DNA of 64,000 nucleotides from Roseomonas acroporae (GTDB lineage: Bacteria > Pseudomonadota > Alphaproteobacteria > Acetobacterales > Acetobacteraceae), in assembly GCF_023223525.1 (NCBI RefSeq), contig NZ_JALPRX010000022.1:1-64000 (forward strand). The letters are read 5' to 3'. Under the pieces are notes generated by a model that saw only the letters and a list, made by a program, of their open reading frames with translations, ran no database searches and was not told the DNA's origin. Of this stretch, positions 56,896 through 64,000 are shown piece by piece. Every line of letters begins with the position of its first letter. Within the stretch, counting starts at the first letter, position 1. Made by a program: the position numbers and the translations under genes.

Positions 56896-57180
56896 TCAGA
56901 GCAGCGCGTCGATGGCCCTGGCCAGGGTCACGTCGCGCTCGCTCAGGCCCCCGGCATCGTGCGTGGTCAGGGTGATCTCGACCCGGTTCCAGACGTTGCG
57001 CCAGTCCGGATGGTGGTCCTGCCTCTCGGCGAGCAGGGCGACCCGGCTCATGAAGCCCCAGGCCGCGCCGAAATCGGCGAAGCGGAACTCGCGCCGGATC
57101 GACCGGCCGTCCGCCGCGGGCGACCAATCGGGCAGGAGCGTCGGCAAGGCCTCGCGGGCGGCTGCGTCCAATTGTTGCAT
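56896..57180 (-). CDS. phhB: 4a-hydroxytetrahydrobiopterin dehydratase (PCD/DCoH)
   Basis: The 94-residue protein recycles the pterin cofactor of aromatic hydroxylases. The family motif [33 protein letters not shown] holds the catalytic histidines. Length is normal. Stand-alone, divergent from the metallopeptidase gene at 57293. Confidence 0.94.
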   Translation of the reverse strand: MQQLDAAAREALPTLLPDWSPAADGRSIRREFRFADFGAAWGFMSRVALLAERQDHHPDWRNVWNRVEITLTTHDAGGLSERDVTLARAIDALL

Positions 57181-57292
57181 TACGTAATCCCTTCCGGGGT
57201 TTAGGGGTCTGCCTTACACCGAGGTGACACCTGCGTGGGGCGGCGGTTGCGTGCTTGACTGTGACCCTCGGGCGGCGTCCGTTGGGCGCATC

Positions 57293-57697
57293 ATGTGCTC
57301 CGCCATGCGTCATACCGCCCCGCCCTCCGCCGAGGACATCATCGAGATGGCCGAGGCCGCGCTCGCCGCCATGCCCGTCCCGCTGCGCGACATGGTGCGC
57401 GGGGCCGCCATCATGGTGGAGGACGCGGCCGACGACGAAACCCTGGAGGAACTCGGGCTCGACAGCCCCTGGGAGCTGACCGGCCTCTACCGGGGCGTGC
57501 CGCTGACCCGCAAGAGCGTCGCCGACGTGCCGCTGCTGCCCGACACGGTGATGCTGTACCGCGAGCCGATCCTGCTGGAGTGGATCGAGACCGGCGAGGA
57601 CCTGTTCCGACTCGTCCGCAACGTGCTGATCCACGAGATCGGCCACCATTTCGGCCTCTCGGACGAGGACATCGAGCGGCTGGAAAGCGAGGGCTGA
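57293..57697 (+). CDS. zincin-like metallopeptidase family protein (DUF1025/MMP)
   Basis: A small protein (about 134 aa) with the zinc motif HEIGHHFGLSDED near the C-terminus, preceded by ELTGLYRGVPLT and VMLYREPILLEWIET. This is the alphaproteobacterial zincin family of unknown substrate. I chose ATG 57293; ATG 57305 (MRHTAPPSAED) is equally plausible. A terminator-like structure follows. Confidence 0.88.
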   Translation: MCSAMRHTAPPSAEDIIEMAEAALAAMPVPLRDMVRGAAIMVEDAADDETLEELGLDSPWELTGLYRGVPLTRKSVADVPLLPDTVMLYREPILLEWIETGEDLFRLVRNVLIHEIGHHFGLSDEDIERLESEG

Positions 57698-57748
57698 CGC
57701 GAACGCGGGCCGGCGCCGGCCCGGCGTGTGTGAAGAAATCGAACTTGC

Positions 57749-57813
57749 GAAAGAATGCCCGTTGAAAAGACCCGTCTTTTTCGGCCGGTTTCAACGCTGA
57801 CGGGCATTCTTTC
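57749..57813. terminator. nested hairpin terminator between metallopeptidase and UDG genes
   Basis: Outer arms GAAAGAATGCCCGT (57749-57762) and ACGGGCATTCTTTC (57800-57813) are perfectly complementary; inside, TTGAAA pairs with TTTCAA, and AAAAGA-CCCG-TCTTTT (57765-57780) followed by T gives a classical factor-independent terminator on the plus strand. The location between converging genes fits a bidirectional terminator. It is much richer in A and T than its surroundings. Confidence 0.8.
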
Positions 57814-57821
57814 ACAAGCTC

Positions 57822-58589
57822 TCAGGTCTCCTCCCGCAGCGCCGCCGCCACCGCCGCGCGCAGCGCCGGGATCACCTCCGCCTCGAACCAAGGGTTGCGA
57901 CCCGCCCAGGCCAGCGTGCGCCAGGAGGGGTGGGGCAGCGGCAGGTGGCGCGGCAGGTAGTCGCGGAACCCGGCCACCGTCGCCGCCAGGGTGGGCTTCG
58001 CCCGCGCCCCGAGGTGGTAGCGGATCGCGTGCGCCCCGATCGGCAGGATCAGCCGCAGCCCGCGCATCGGCGCGAGCAGCCTGGCCTGCCAGAGCGGCGC
58101 GCATTCCGGCCGGGGCGGCGCGTCGCCGCCACGCGGCAGCCGGCCCGGGTAGCAGAAGCCCTGCGGCAGGATGGCGACGCGGGATTCGTCGTGGAACACG
58201 TCGCGGTCCAGGCCCAGCCAGTCGCGCAGCCGGGCGCCGGAGGCGTCCTCGAAGGGGATGCCGCTCTCGTGCGCGCGGGTGCCGGGCGCCTGGCTGGCGA
58301 TCAGGATCCGCGCCGTCTCCGAGACACGCAGGATCGGCCGCGGGCCAAGCGGCAGGCGCGGCGCGCAGACCGTGCAGGCGCGCGCCTCGGCGGCCAGGGC
58401 GGCGAGAGGCGGGGCGGCGCCCGCCGGCGGCGTTGCCGCCCGGCGGGCCCGCGGTGGCGGCGAGGCGCCCGATGGCGCGGCCGGCCCCGCGCCGCCGGGC
58501 TCCGTGGCCCCGGCCGGGGTCCCGGCCGGGGCTCCGGCCGCCCCGGCGGGCTTCGCGCCCGCCCGCCCGCGCCCCGGCGTCAGCCCCAC
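57822..58589 (-). CDS. uracil-DNA glycosylase family protein
   Basis: A UDG-superfamily base-excision enzyme of 255 residues: four-cysteine-like lead (RACTVCAPRLPLGPRPILRVSETARILIASQAPGTRAHESGIPFEDASG), FYDES-like FHDESRVAILPQGFCYPG, and the active-site HPSWRT (LPLPHPSWRTLAW). Motifs place it with UDG families 4/5 of proteobacteria. The first 60 residues are Ala/Pro-rich. It starts with GTG 58589, overlapping the sirtuin gene end by ten bases. Confidence 0.9.
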   Translation of the reverse strand: MGLTPGRGRAGAKPAGAAGAPAGTPAGATEPGGAGPAAPSGASPPPRARRAATPPAGAAPPLAALAAEARACTVCAPRLPLGPRPILRVSETARILIASQAPGTRAHESGIPFEDASGARLRDWLGLDRDVFHDESRVAILPQGFCYPGRLPRGGDAPPRPECAPLWQARLLAPMRGLRLILPIGAHAIRYHLGARAKPTLAATVAGFRDYLPRHLPLPHPSWRTLAWAGRNPWFEAEVIPALRAAVAAALREET

Positions 58590-59326
58590 GCGGAGAGGAG
58601 TTCGTCCACGAAGGCGGGCACCAGCGCGGTGGCGGGGCCGTGCCGGGCCTCGCCGAAGCGGCTGGCGCCGTGCGAGGGCTCCAGGTTCAGCTCGATCGTG
58701 CGGGCATGGCGGCGCGCCAGCTCCACGAAGCCCGCCGCCGGATAGACGCTGCCCGACGTGCCGATCGAGACGAACAGGCCGCAGCCGGCCAGCGCCGCCT
58801 CGATCCCCTCCATGTGCATCGGGATCTCGCCGAACCAGACGATGTCGGGCCGCATGCCGCCCCTGGCGCCGCAGGCGGGGCAGGGGGTCGCGGTGGAGAG
58901 CGGTTCCGACCAGTCCGCCTCCGCCGCGCAGCCGAGGCAGCGCACCCGGCGCAACGCGCCGTGCATGTGCAGCAGCCGGCGGGAGCCGGCGCGCTCGTGC
59001 AGGTCGTCCACGTTCTGCGTCACCAGCAGGAAAGGAGCGCCGAGGCGCTCCCAGTGCCGTTCCAGCGCGGCGAGGGCGAGGTGCGCGGCGTTGGGCCGCA
59101 CCGCCGGGTCGGCGAGCTGGGCGCGGCGGGCGTTGTAGAAGCCGTGCACGCGGGCCGGGTCGCGCGCGAAGGCCTCGGGGGTCGCGACGTCCTCCAGCCG
59201 CACGCGCTGCCAGACGCCGCCGGCGTCGCGGAAGGTGTCGAGGCCGGATTCGCGCGAGATGCCGGCACCGGTGAGCACCACGATGGCGGGCGGGGCGCCG
59301 GGGGAGCCGGCAGGGGGAACGGCCAT
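58580..59326 (-). CDS. cobB: NAD-dependent protein deacylase (sirtuin)
   Basis: A 248-residue SIR2 protein that removes acetyl or succinyl groups from lysines using NAD. Motifs: VVLTGAGISRESGLDTFRD, TQNVDDLHERAG, catalytic His in HMHGALRRVRCLGC and the zinc pairs CLGC and CPAC, then PDIVWFGE and GTSGSVYPAAGF. ATG 59326 is the first codon before the Rossmann fold. It is upstream of, and overlaps, the uracil glycosylase gene. Confidence 0.94.
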   Translation of the reverse strand: MAVPPAGSPGAPPAIVVLTGAGISRESGLDTFRDAGGVWQRVRLEDVATPEAFARDPARVHGFYNARRAQLADPAVRPNAAHLALAALERHWERLGAPFLLVTQNVDDLHERAGSRRLLHMHGALRRVRCLGCAAEADWSEPLSTATPCPACGARGGMRPDIVWFGEIPMHMEGIEAALAGCGLFVSIGTSGSVYPAAGFVELARRHARTIELNLEPSHGASRFGEARHGPATALVPAFVDELLSAWG

Positions 59327-59523
59327 GCCGCGATCAGGGCGCAGGCGGCGGGGCGGGTCAATCCCGTCCGCCCGCGCCGGGGATCGGCGGGCCCGGCGGC
59401 GGGCATGCGGGCCGGCCGGCATCGTCCCGTCCCCGGTGCGCGGCGCGGCCACGATCCCCGGCGCGGGCGCGCCGCGCGAGGTCCCGGCGGCACCCGCGCC
59501 GGCGCTGCCCTGCCGCCGCGGCG

Positions 59524-60132
59524 TCAGTAGCCGACGGTGAAGCGGCGGCGCGCGTGCCGGGGCGCCTCGATCTCGTCCGCCATCGCGATGGCGTAGTCGG
59601 CGAAGGAGATCGAGCTGCCCTGGTCGTTGCTCAGCAGCTGGTCGTCGCCGAGGCGGAAGCGGCCGGTGCGCGGTCCCTCGAAGAACAGGGCGGAGGGGGA
59701 GAGGAAGGTCCAGTCCAGGTCGTCCACCTGCTTCAGGTGGTCGAGGAACGCCGCGCCGCGCGTGGCTTCCGCCCTGTAGGCCGCCGGGAAGTCCGGCTGG
59801 TCCACCAGGCGCTGGCCGGGGGCCACCTCCAGGCTGCCGGCGCCGCCGACCACGAGGTAGCGCGGCACCTTCGCCGCCCGCACGGCGCCGACCAGCGTGG
59901 CCGGGTCGGTGTCCTTGAACATGACGGCGCTGACCACCGCGTCGTGGCCGGCGAGCAGCGCCGGCAGCCCGGCCGCATCCGTCGCGTCGCCGGCGCGCGG
60001 CGTGACGTTGGGATCGGCCGGGGTCTTCTCCGGGTGGCGCGAGATGGCGGTGACGTGGTGGCCGCGGCGGGCCAGCTCGGCGGTGATCTCGCGGCCGGCG
60101 CGGCCGGTGGCGCCGATGACGGCGATCCTCAT
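59524..60132 (-). CDS. NmrA/SDR-a5 type NAD(P)-binding oxidoreductase
   Basis: A 202-residue Rossmann protein: MRIAVIGATGRAGREITAELARRGHHVTAISRHPEK for cofactor binding, VVGGAGSLEVAPG and LDWTFLSPSALFFEGPRTG. Such proteins act as quinone reductases or redox sensors and are often the target of a neighbouring HxlR regulator. It is divergent from the HxlR gene at 60313, with a palindrome just upstream of its start. Confidence 0.9.
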   Translation of the reverse strand: MRIAVIGATGRAGREITAELARRGHHVTAISRHPEKTPADPNVTPRAGDATDAAGLPALLAGHDAVVSAVMFKDTDPATLVGAVRAAKVPRYLVVGGAGSLEVAPGQRLVDQPDFPAAYRAEATRGAAFLDHLKQVDDLDWTFLSPSALFFEGPRTGRFRLGDDQLLSNDQGSSISFADYAIAMADEIEAPRHARRRFTVGY

Positions 60133-60148
60133 GGGGGTTCCCCTTGGC

Positions 60149-60165
60149 GGTTTCCGATGGAAACC
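60149..60165. promoter_or_regulatory. candidate HxlR operator
   Basis: GGTTTCCGATGGAAACC is a perfect 7-3-7 palindrome, 17 bases upstream of the NmrA-like ATG on the minus strand, in the space shared with the divergent HxlR gene. Position and symmetry fit a repressor site for the HxlR protein; the sequence is not from a known consensus. Confidence 0.5.
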
Positions 60166-60312
60166 AGCTAGCAGTCCGGGTATCTGCCGTGAAGGACGCA
60201 CCTTGCCGTCACGAAGTCACCCCGGGGAAACCATGTCCTCGGCGGAGGCCCGGCGGGCGGCGCTCCCGGGAGGCCGCGCGGGAAGCGCGGGAGCAGCACG
60301 ACCGGAGGCCGG

Positions 60313-60834
60313 ATGAGCGGCGACGCCTTCAACCCCGACTGCCCGACGCGCCAGGTCCTCGACCGGATCGGCGACAGGTGGGCGACGCTGATCCTGCTGA
60401 GCCTGGAGGCCGGGCCGCTGCGCTTCAGCGCGCTGCGCCGGCGCATCGGCGGCATCTCGCAGAAGATGCTGTCGCAGACGCTGAAGAGCCTGGAGCGGGA
60501 CGGGCTGGTGACGCGCACCGCCTTCCCGACCGTGCCGGTCACGGTGGAATACGCGCTGGCGCCGCTGGCCGAGGGGCTGATCGACATCCTCGCCCGGATC
60601 GCGCGCTGGGCCGAGGCGCATGTCGGCGAGATCGAGGCGTCGCGCCGGCGGCACGACGTCTTGGCGCGGCCGGGCGACGAAGGCGGGCCGGCGGGCGCGC
60701 GGGAAAGGCCGGCACCCAACCGCCCGGAGACTGGCCACCCGGAGACTGGCCACCCGGAGACTGGCCGCCCGTCGCTCGCCTCCCCGGCGCCTGTTCGCCC
60801 GCCGGGGCCGGGTTGTCAGGCCACCAGGGCGTAG
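60313..60834 (+). CDS. HxlR-family winged-helix transcriptional regulator
   Basis: A 173-residue regulator. The HxlR domain spans residues 10-110: [62 protein letters not shown]. Cys9 or Cys10 is the conserved redox cysteine. It likely represses the divergent NmrA-like gene until reactive quinones or aldehydes appear. The C-terminal tail has [14 protein letters not shown] repeats. The gene end overlaps thpR by 19 bases. Confidence 0.92.
   Translation: MSGDAFNPDCPTRQVLDRIGDRWATLILLSLEAGPLRFSALRRRIGGISQKMLSQTLKSLERDGLVTRTAFPTVPVTVEYALAPLAEGLIDILARIARWAEAHVGEIEASRRRHDVLARPGDEGGPAGARERPAPNRPETGHPETGHPETGRPSLASPAPVRPPGPGCQATRA
60723..60767 (+). repeat. 15-base tandem repeat in HxlR gene
   Basis: CCCGGAGACTGGCCA occurs three times in a row (60723-60737, 60738-60752, 60753-60767, the last with one change) and encodes PETGH units in the protein tail. 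Confidence 0.85.
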
Positions 60835-61358
60835 TCCACCTCCGGCGTGTAGACCGCCTGCTCCTTGCCCAGCAGCGAGGAGAACAGGGTGAAGTGCTCC
60901 ACCATCAGCGGCGGGGCGCGGAACAGGTTGGTGGCCTGCACGAAGGCGATCAGCTTCTCGGGCGCCGCGCGCTCGGTGCTGCGGGCGAGCGAGACGTGCG
61001 GGGCGAAGCGCCGCCGCTCCGGCTCCAGCCCGATGCGCTGCAGCGCCGTCTCCACCTTGTTCTGCAGGTGCGCGAGCCCCTCGGTGCGCTCGGCGCCGAC
61101 CCAGAGGGCGCTGATCCGCCCCGCCTTCTCGAAGGTGCCGACGCCGCGCAGGCGCAGCTCGAAGGGGCGGGCGCGGATGGCGGAGAGCGCGTCGTCCACC
61201 TCCTGCGCCTGCCAGCCCGGCACCTCGCCGATGAAGCGCAGCGTCAGGTGGTAGTTCTCGGGCGGCACCCAGCGGACGCCCTGGATGCCGCCGACCAGGG
61301 CGGCGAGCTGGGTCTTGACCTCGGTGGGAAGGCTCAAGGCGACGAAGAGGCGTGGCAT
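60816..61358 (-). CDS. thpR: RNA 2',3'-cyclic phosphodiesterase ThpR
   Basis: A 2H phosphoesterase of 180 residues with the two HxT/Sx motifs: [10 protein letters not shown] and [10 protein letters not shown]. It opens cyclic phosphates at RNA ends. The N-terminus [18 protein letters not shown] is the standard lead, so ATG 61358 is chosen although the frame is open further upstream. Its 3' end overlaps the HxlR gene. Confidence 0.94.
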   Translation of the reverse strand: MPRLFVALSLPTEVKTQLAALVGGIQGVRWVPPENYHLTLRFIGEVPGWQAQEVDDALSAIRARPFELRLRGVGTFEKAGRISALWVGAERTEGLAHLQNKVETALQRIGLEPERRRFAPHVSLARSTERAAPEKLIAFVQATNLFRAPPLMVEHFTLFSSLLGKEQAVYTPEVDYALVA

Positions 61359-61525
61359 CGGGGTCTCCTCGCAGGCCGCCTGCCGCCGGTCGGGCGGGGC
61401 GGGATTCGGCCGGGCGCGGAAATCCCGGGGCGGGGGCGTGCCCCCGCGCGCGGCGGCCCGCGACGGCGCCGCCCTTCCCGGGACCGTGGGCCGCCGCGCC
61501 CGGACCGGCACGGCGGCCCGGCGCT

Positions 61526-62464
61526 TCACCCGGCGGGCATGGCGCGGTCCACGGGCCGGTCCAGCAGCGCGCGCACGGCGGGCAGCATCCGCTGCACCAT
61601 CACCGCGACGCCGCGTGCGTTGGGGTGGATGCCGTCCGGCTGGTTCAGCGCGGCGTCGCCGGCCACGCCGTCCAGCAGGAAGGGATAGAACACCACCTGC
61701 GGGTGCGCGCGCGCGAGGTCGGCGAAGGTGGCCGCGAACTCGCGGCCGTAGTCGGCGCCGAGATTGGGCGGGGCGAGCATGCCGGCGAGCAGCGTCGGGA
61801 TGCGCCGCGCCGCCAGCCCGTCCAGGATCGCGGCGAGGTTGGCGCGGGTGGCGCGCGGGTCGAGGCCGCGCAGCCCGTCATTGCCGCCGAGCGCCACGAT
61901 GGCGGCGTCCGGCCGGTCGGCCAGCGCCCAGTCGAGCCGGGCGCGGCCGCCGGCGGTGGTGTCGCCCGAGACGCCGGCATCGAGCACGGTGACCGGCCTT
62001 CCCTCGGCCCGCAGCGCCGCCTCCAGCCGGGCGGGCAGGCCCTCGCCGCGCGGCAGGCCGTAGGCGGCGGTGATGCTGTCGCCCAGCATGAGCAGCCGGC
62101 GTGGCGTCCGGCCGGCCGGGGCAGGGTCGACCGGGGTGGGGTTCGCGGCCGGCGTCGGCGCCTCGCAGGCGCAGCGGCCGGGCAGGGAGCGGGCCCAGTC
62201 GCTGCCGCCGCCCGCGACGCTTCCCGCGCCGCTCGGGGGCGCCGGGTCGGCGGCCTGGCCGGCGCGGGGCGCGGCGGCCAGCGCAACGAGGGCGAGGCCG
62301 GCTTTGCGCAGCGCAGCACGGCGCCCATATCCCGAGGCCCCGGCCGGCGGCGCCCCATGGTTGGTGTCGCGGTTGGTGTCGCGGCTGGTCCCGCGGCCGG
62401 CCGCGTTGTCCTCGCCGGATGCTTCCCGTCCAGACCCGGAGACGATCGCCCTGATGGATGCCAT
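61526..62464 (-). CDS. tesA: arylesterase / TesA-like GDSL lipase
   Basis: A SGNH hydrolase with MLGDSITAAYGLPRGEG (Ser nucleophile), VALGGNDGLRG and the Asp/His pair in PDGIHPNARG. An export signal (GYGRRAALRKAGLALVALAAAPRAGQA) lies after about 50 extra residues. ATG 62464 is the only in-frame start before the signal; this overlaps the divergent ABC gene start by 11 bases. The arrangement tesA / ybbA / ybbP divergent is also known in E. coli. Confidence 0.9.
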   Translation of the reverse strand: MASIRAIVSGSGREASGEDNAAGRGTSRDTNRDTNHGAPPAGASGYGRRAALRKAGLALVALAAAPRAGQAADPAPPSGAGSVAGGGSDWARSLPGRCACEAPTPAANPTPVDPAPAGRTPRRLLMLGDSITAAYGLPRGEGLPARLEAALRAEGRPVTVLDAGVSGDTTAGGRARLDWALADRPDAAIVALGGNDGLRGLDPRATRANLAAILDGLAARRIPTLLAGMLAPPNLGADYGREFAATFADLARAHPQVVFYPFLLDGVAGDAALNQPDGIHPNARGVAVMVQRMLPAVRALLDRPVDRAMPAG

Positions 62465-63302
62465 CACCCCCCGCACCCCGCCCGACGACCCCGTGCCCGG
62501 CGCCACGGATTCGCTCATCCAGGTGCGCGGGCTGACGTTGAGGGTGGGGGCGGCGGCGGGGGAGGTCAACATTCTCCGGGGCCTCGACCTGGGCGTGGCG
62601 GCGGGGGAGGCGGTGGGCATCGTCGGCCCTTCCGGCTCCGGCAAGACCTCGCTGCTGATGCTGCTGGCCGGGCTGGAGCGGCCCACGAGCGGGGTGCTGC
62701 GGGTCGCCGGCCACGACCTCGCCGCGATGGACGAGGACGCGCTGGCACGTTTCCGGCGGGACCGGGTGGGCATCGTGTTCCAGGCCTTCCACCTCGTCCC
62801 CACCATGACGGCGCTGGAGAACGTGGCGGTGCCGCTGGAGTTCGCGGGCCGGCCGGACGCCTTCGCGGCGGCGGAGCTGGCGCTGCGGGCGGTCGGGCTG
62901 GGGCACCGCCTCGCGCATTATCCCGGGCAGCTCTCGGGCGGCGAGCAGCAGCGCGTCGCGCTGGCCCGCGCCTGCGTCGCCCGCCCGCCGCTGCTGCTCG
63001 CCGACGAGCCCACCGGCAACCTCGACCGCGCCACCGGCGCCCAGGTGATGGAGCTGCTGTTCGGCCTGCGCGGCGAGGCCAGGGAAGGGGGGCGCACCAC
63101 CCTGCTGCTCATCACCCATGACGAGGCGCTGGCCGCGCGCTGCGACCGGCAGGTGCGGATCGAGGATGGGCGTATCGTCGCGGATACGGGGCGGGCCCCG
63201 CGGGATGGCGGCCCGGCGGGGGCGCCGGGGGCGGCAGCCGCCGTGCCGGATGCCGGGGCCGGGAAGGGCAGCCGGGGAAGGGGCGGCGCATGGAGGGGCT
63301 GA
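62454..63302 (+). CDS. ybbA: ABC transporter ATPase, YbbA/LolD type
   Basis: A 282-residue ATPase of the MacB/LolD group: Walker A GPSGSGKTS, VFQAFHLVPTMTALENVAVPLEF, signature LSGGEQQRVALARACVARPPLLLADEPTGNLD and ITHDEALAARC. It powers a permease of the FtsX/MacB type, here the next gene, which overlaps by 13 bases. A 60-residue low-complexity tail follows. Divergent from tesA. Confidence 0.93.
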   Translation: MDAITPRTPPDDPVPGATDSLIQVRGLTLRVGAAAGEVNILRGLDLGVAAGEAVGIVGPSGSGKTSLLMLLAGLERPTSGVLRVAGHDLAAMDEDALARFRRDRVGIVFQAFHLVPTMTALENVAVPLEFAGRPDAFAAAELALRAVGLGHRLAHYPGQLSGGEQQRVALARACVARPPLLLADEPTGNLDRATGAQVMELLFGLRGEAREGGRTTLLLITHDEALAARCDRQVRIEDGRIVADTGRAPRDGGPAGAPGAAAAVPDAGAGKGSRGRGGAWRG

Positions 63303-64000
63303 GCCGGCTGCCGGCCGCGCCGCCGGTCGGCGCCGCGTCCTGGCGCATCGGGCTGCGCTTCGCGCGGCGGGAATTGCGCGGCGGCGCGCGCGGGCTGCGG
63401 CTGGTGCTGGCCTGCCTCGCCCTCGGCGTCGCCGCCATCGCGGCGGTCGGCACGCTGCGCGCCGCCACCGAGGCGGGGCTGCGCGCCGACGGCACGCGGC
63501 TGCTGGGCGGCGACCTGGAGATCCAGGTCAGCCAACGGCCGATCCCGGATGCCGCGCGCGCCTGGATCGCGTCGCGCGGCGCCACGGTGTCCGAGGTGGT
63601 GCAGATGCGCGCCATGGCGGTGGTGGTGCCGCCGGCGGGTGCGGCCGATGGCGTTGTGGCCGCCGGGGTGGCGGGCGGCGCGCGCGATGCCGCGGCGCCG
63701 GGGCATCCGGCCGCGCCGGCACCCGGCGGCGGCGCCACAGCCGGTGCCAGCGGTGGATCGGGCGCCGGATCAGGCGGCGAACCGGCCGCCGACGGCGCCC
63801 CGGCCGCGCGGCCCGACCGCGCCCTGGTGGAGCTGAAGGCGGTGGACGCCGCCTACCCGCTCTACGGCACGCTGCGGCTCGACCCGGCGGTGCCGCTGGC
63901 CGGCGGCGCGGCGCTCGACCCGCTGCTGGCCGAGCGCCTGGGCCTGCGCCCCGGCGACACGGTCCGGCTCGGCGAGGCGCGGCTGCCGGTGCGGGCGCTG
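63290..64000 (+). CDS. ybbP: ABC transporter permease, YbbP/FtsX type, 5' part
   Basis: The frame runs off the window end, giving 237 codons. The start is SWRIGLRFARRELRGGARGLRLVLACLALGVAAIAAVGTLRAATEAGLR: a cytoplasmic lead and first helix, as in YbbP and LolC/E. A periplasmic MacB-like part follows (GTRLLGGDLEIQVSQRPIP, VQMRAMAVVVPP). An Ala/Gly/Pro linker of about 60 residues is inserted before RALVELKAVDAAYPLYGTLRL. ATG 63290 overlaps ybbA. It probably acts with TesA on lipids or peptides in the envelope. Confidence 0.88.
   Translation, partial: MEGLSRLPAAPPVGAASWRIGLRFARRELRGGARGLRLVLACLALGVAAIAAVGTLRAATEAGLRADGTRLLGGDLEIQVSQRPIPDAARAWIASRGATVSEVVQMRAMAVVVPPAGAADGVVAAGVAGGARDAAAPGHPAAPAPGGGATAGASGGSGAGSGGEPAADGAPAARPDRALVELKAVDAAYPLYGTLRLDPAVPLAGGAALDPLLAERLGLRPGDTVRLGEARLPVRAL

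Overview
The window is very GC-rich DNA from an alphaproteobacterium, most likely a member of the Acetobacteraceae close to Roseomonas. I infer this from the base composition, the permease-free regulatory PTS (short HPr kinase, RapZ, mannose-type EIIA, HPr, EI), the ffs-dnaX-ybaB-recR block, a class I PHA synthase, a branched-chain amino acid ABC transporter and many small lipoproteins. No ribosomal RNA, prophage, complete insertion sequence or CRISPR array was found. Coding density is high and most genes are in short runs with ATGA or GTGA stop/start overlaps.

Layout. 1-4900: the 3' end of an initiator tRNA, then hprK, rapZ, a doubtful small frame, EIIA, ptsH and ptsI, apparently one translationally coupled operon. 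4900-7200: a lipoprotein and the NudC decapping enzyme, then a secreted papain-like protease. 7550-11450: the signal recognition particle RNA with its promoter, then dnaX, ybaB and recR. 11600-17100: a surface-glycan type group (a large unknown two-domain protein, two FkbM methyltransferases, one GT4 glycosyltransferase). 17400-22310: CsbD, an SH3 protein, a peroxiredoxin/rhodanese pair and a ZnuD-like TonB receptor behind a Zur-like operator. 22330-23383: an AT-rich foreign island with an HNH protein whose right end is fused into the 3' end of a drug-efflux gene. 24800-28870: livHMGF. 29050-40000: a metallophosphoesterase, a lipoprotein, a luciferase-like oxidoreductase behind an 11-G tract, lutB-lutC, an Smr protein, two short-chain or epimerase proteins and a GH15 glucoamylase/trehalase. 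40015-42441: VOC, cupin, DHDPS-family and YcgN genes. 42668-50774: a P1 peptidase, rpsB-tsf, a secreted hydrolase and several lipoproteins, including two tiny look-alikes. 51000-64000: NhaP antiporter, aldose epimerase, thioesterase, PHA synthase, pterin dehydratase, metallopeptidase, uracil-DNA glycosylase, sirtuin, an HxlR regulator with its divergent NmrA-like target, ThpR, and a tesA / ybbA / ybbP group cut by the window end.

The most unusual signal is non-coding. A family of modular hairpin repeats occurs at five places (4895, 10035, 17100, 48990, 52747). Four modules appear in permuted order, their stems show compensatory base changes between copies, and at two places the repeat itself provides the TAG stop codon of the preceding gene. 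Other points of interest are the chimeric ends at the HNH island, the poly-G tract in a ribosome-binding region, the paired tiny lipoproteins, and the altered P-loop of RapZ.
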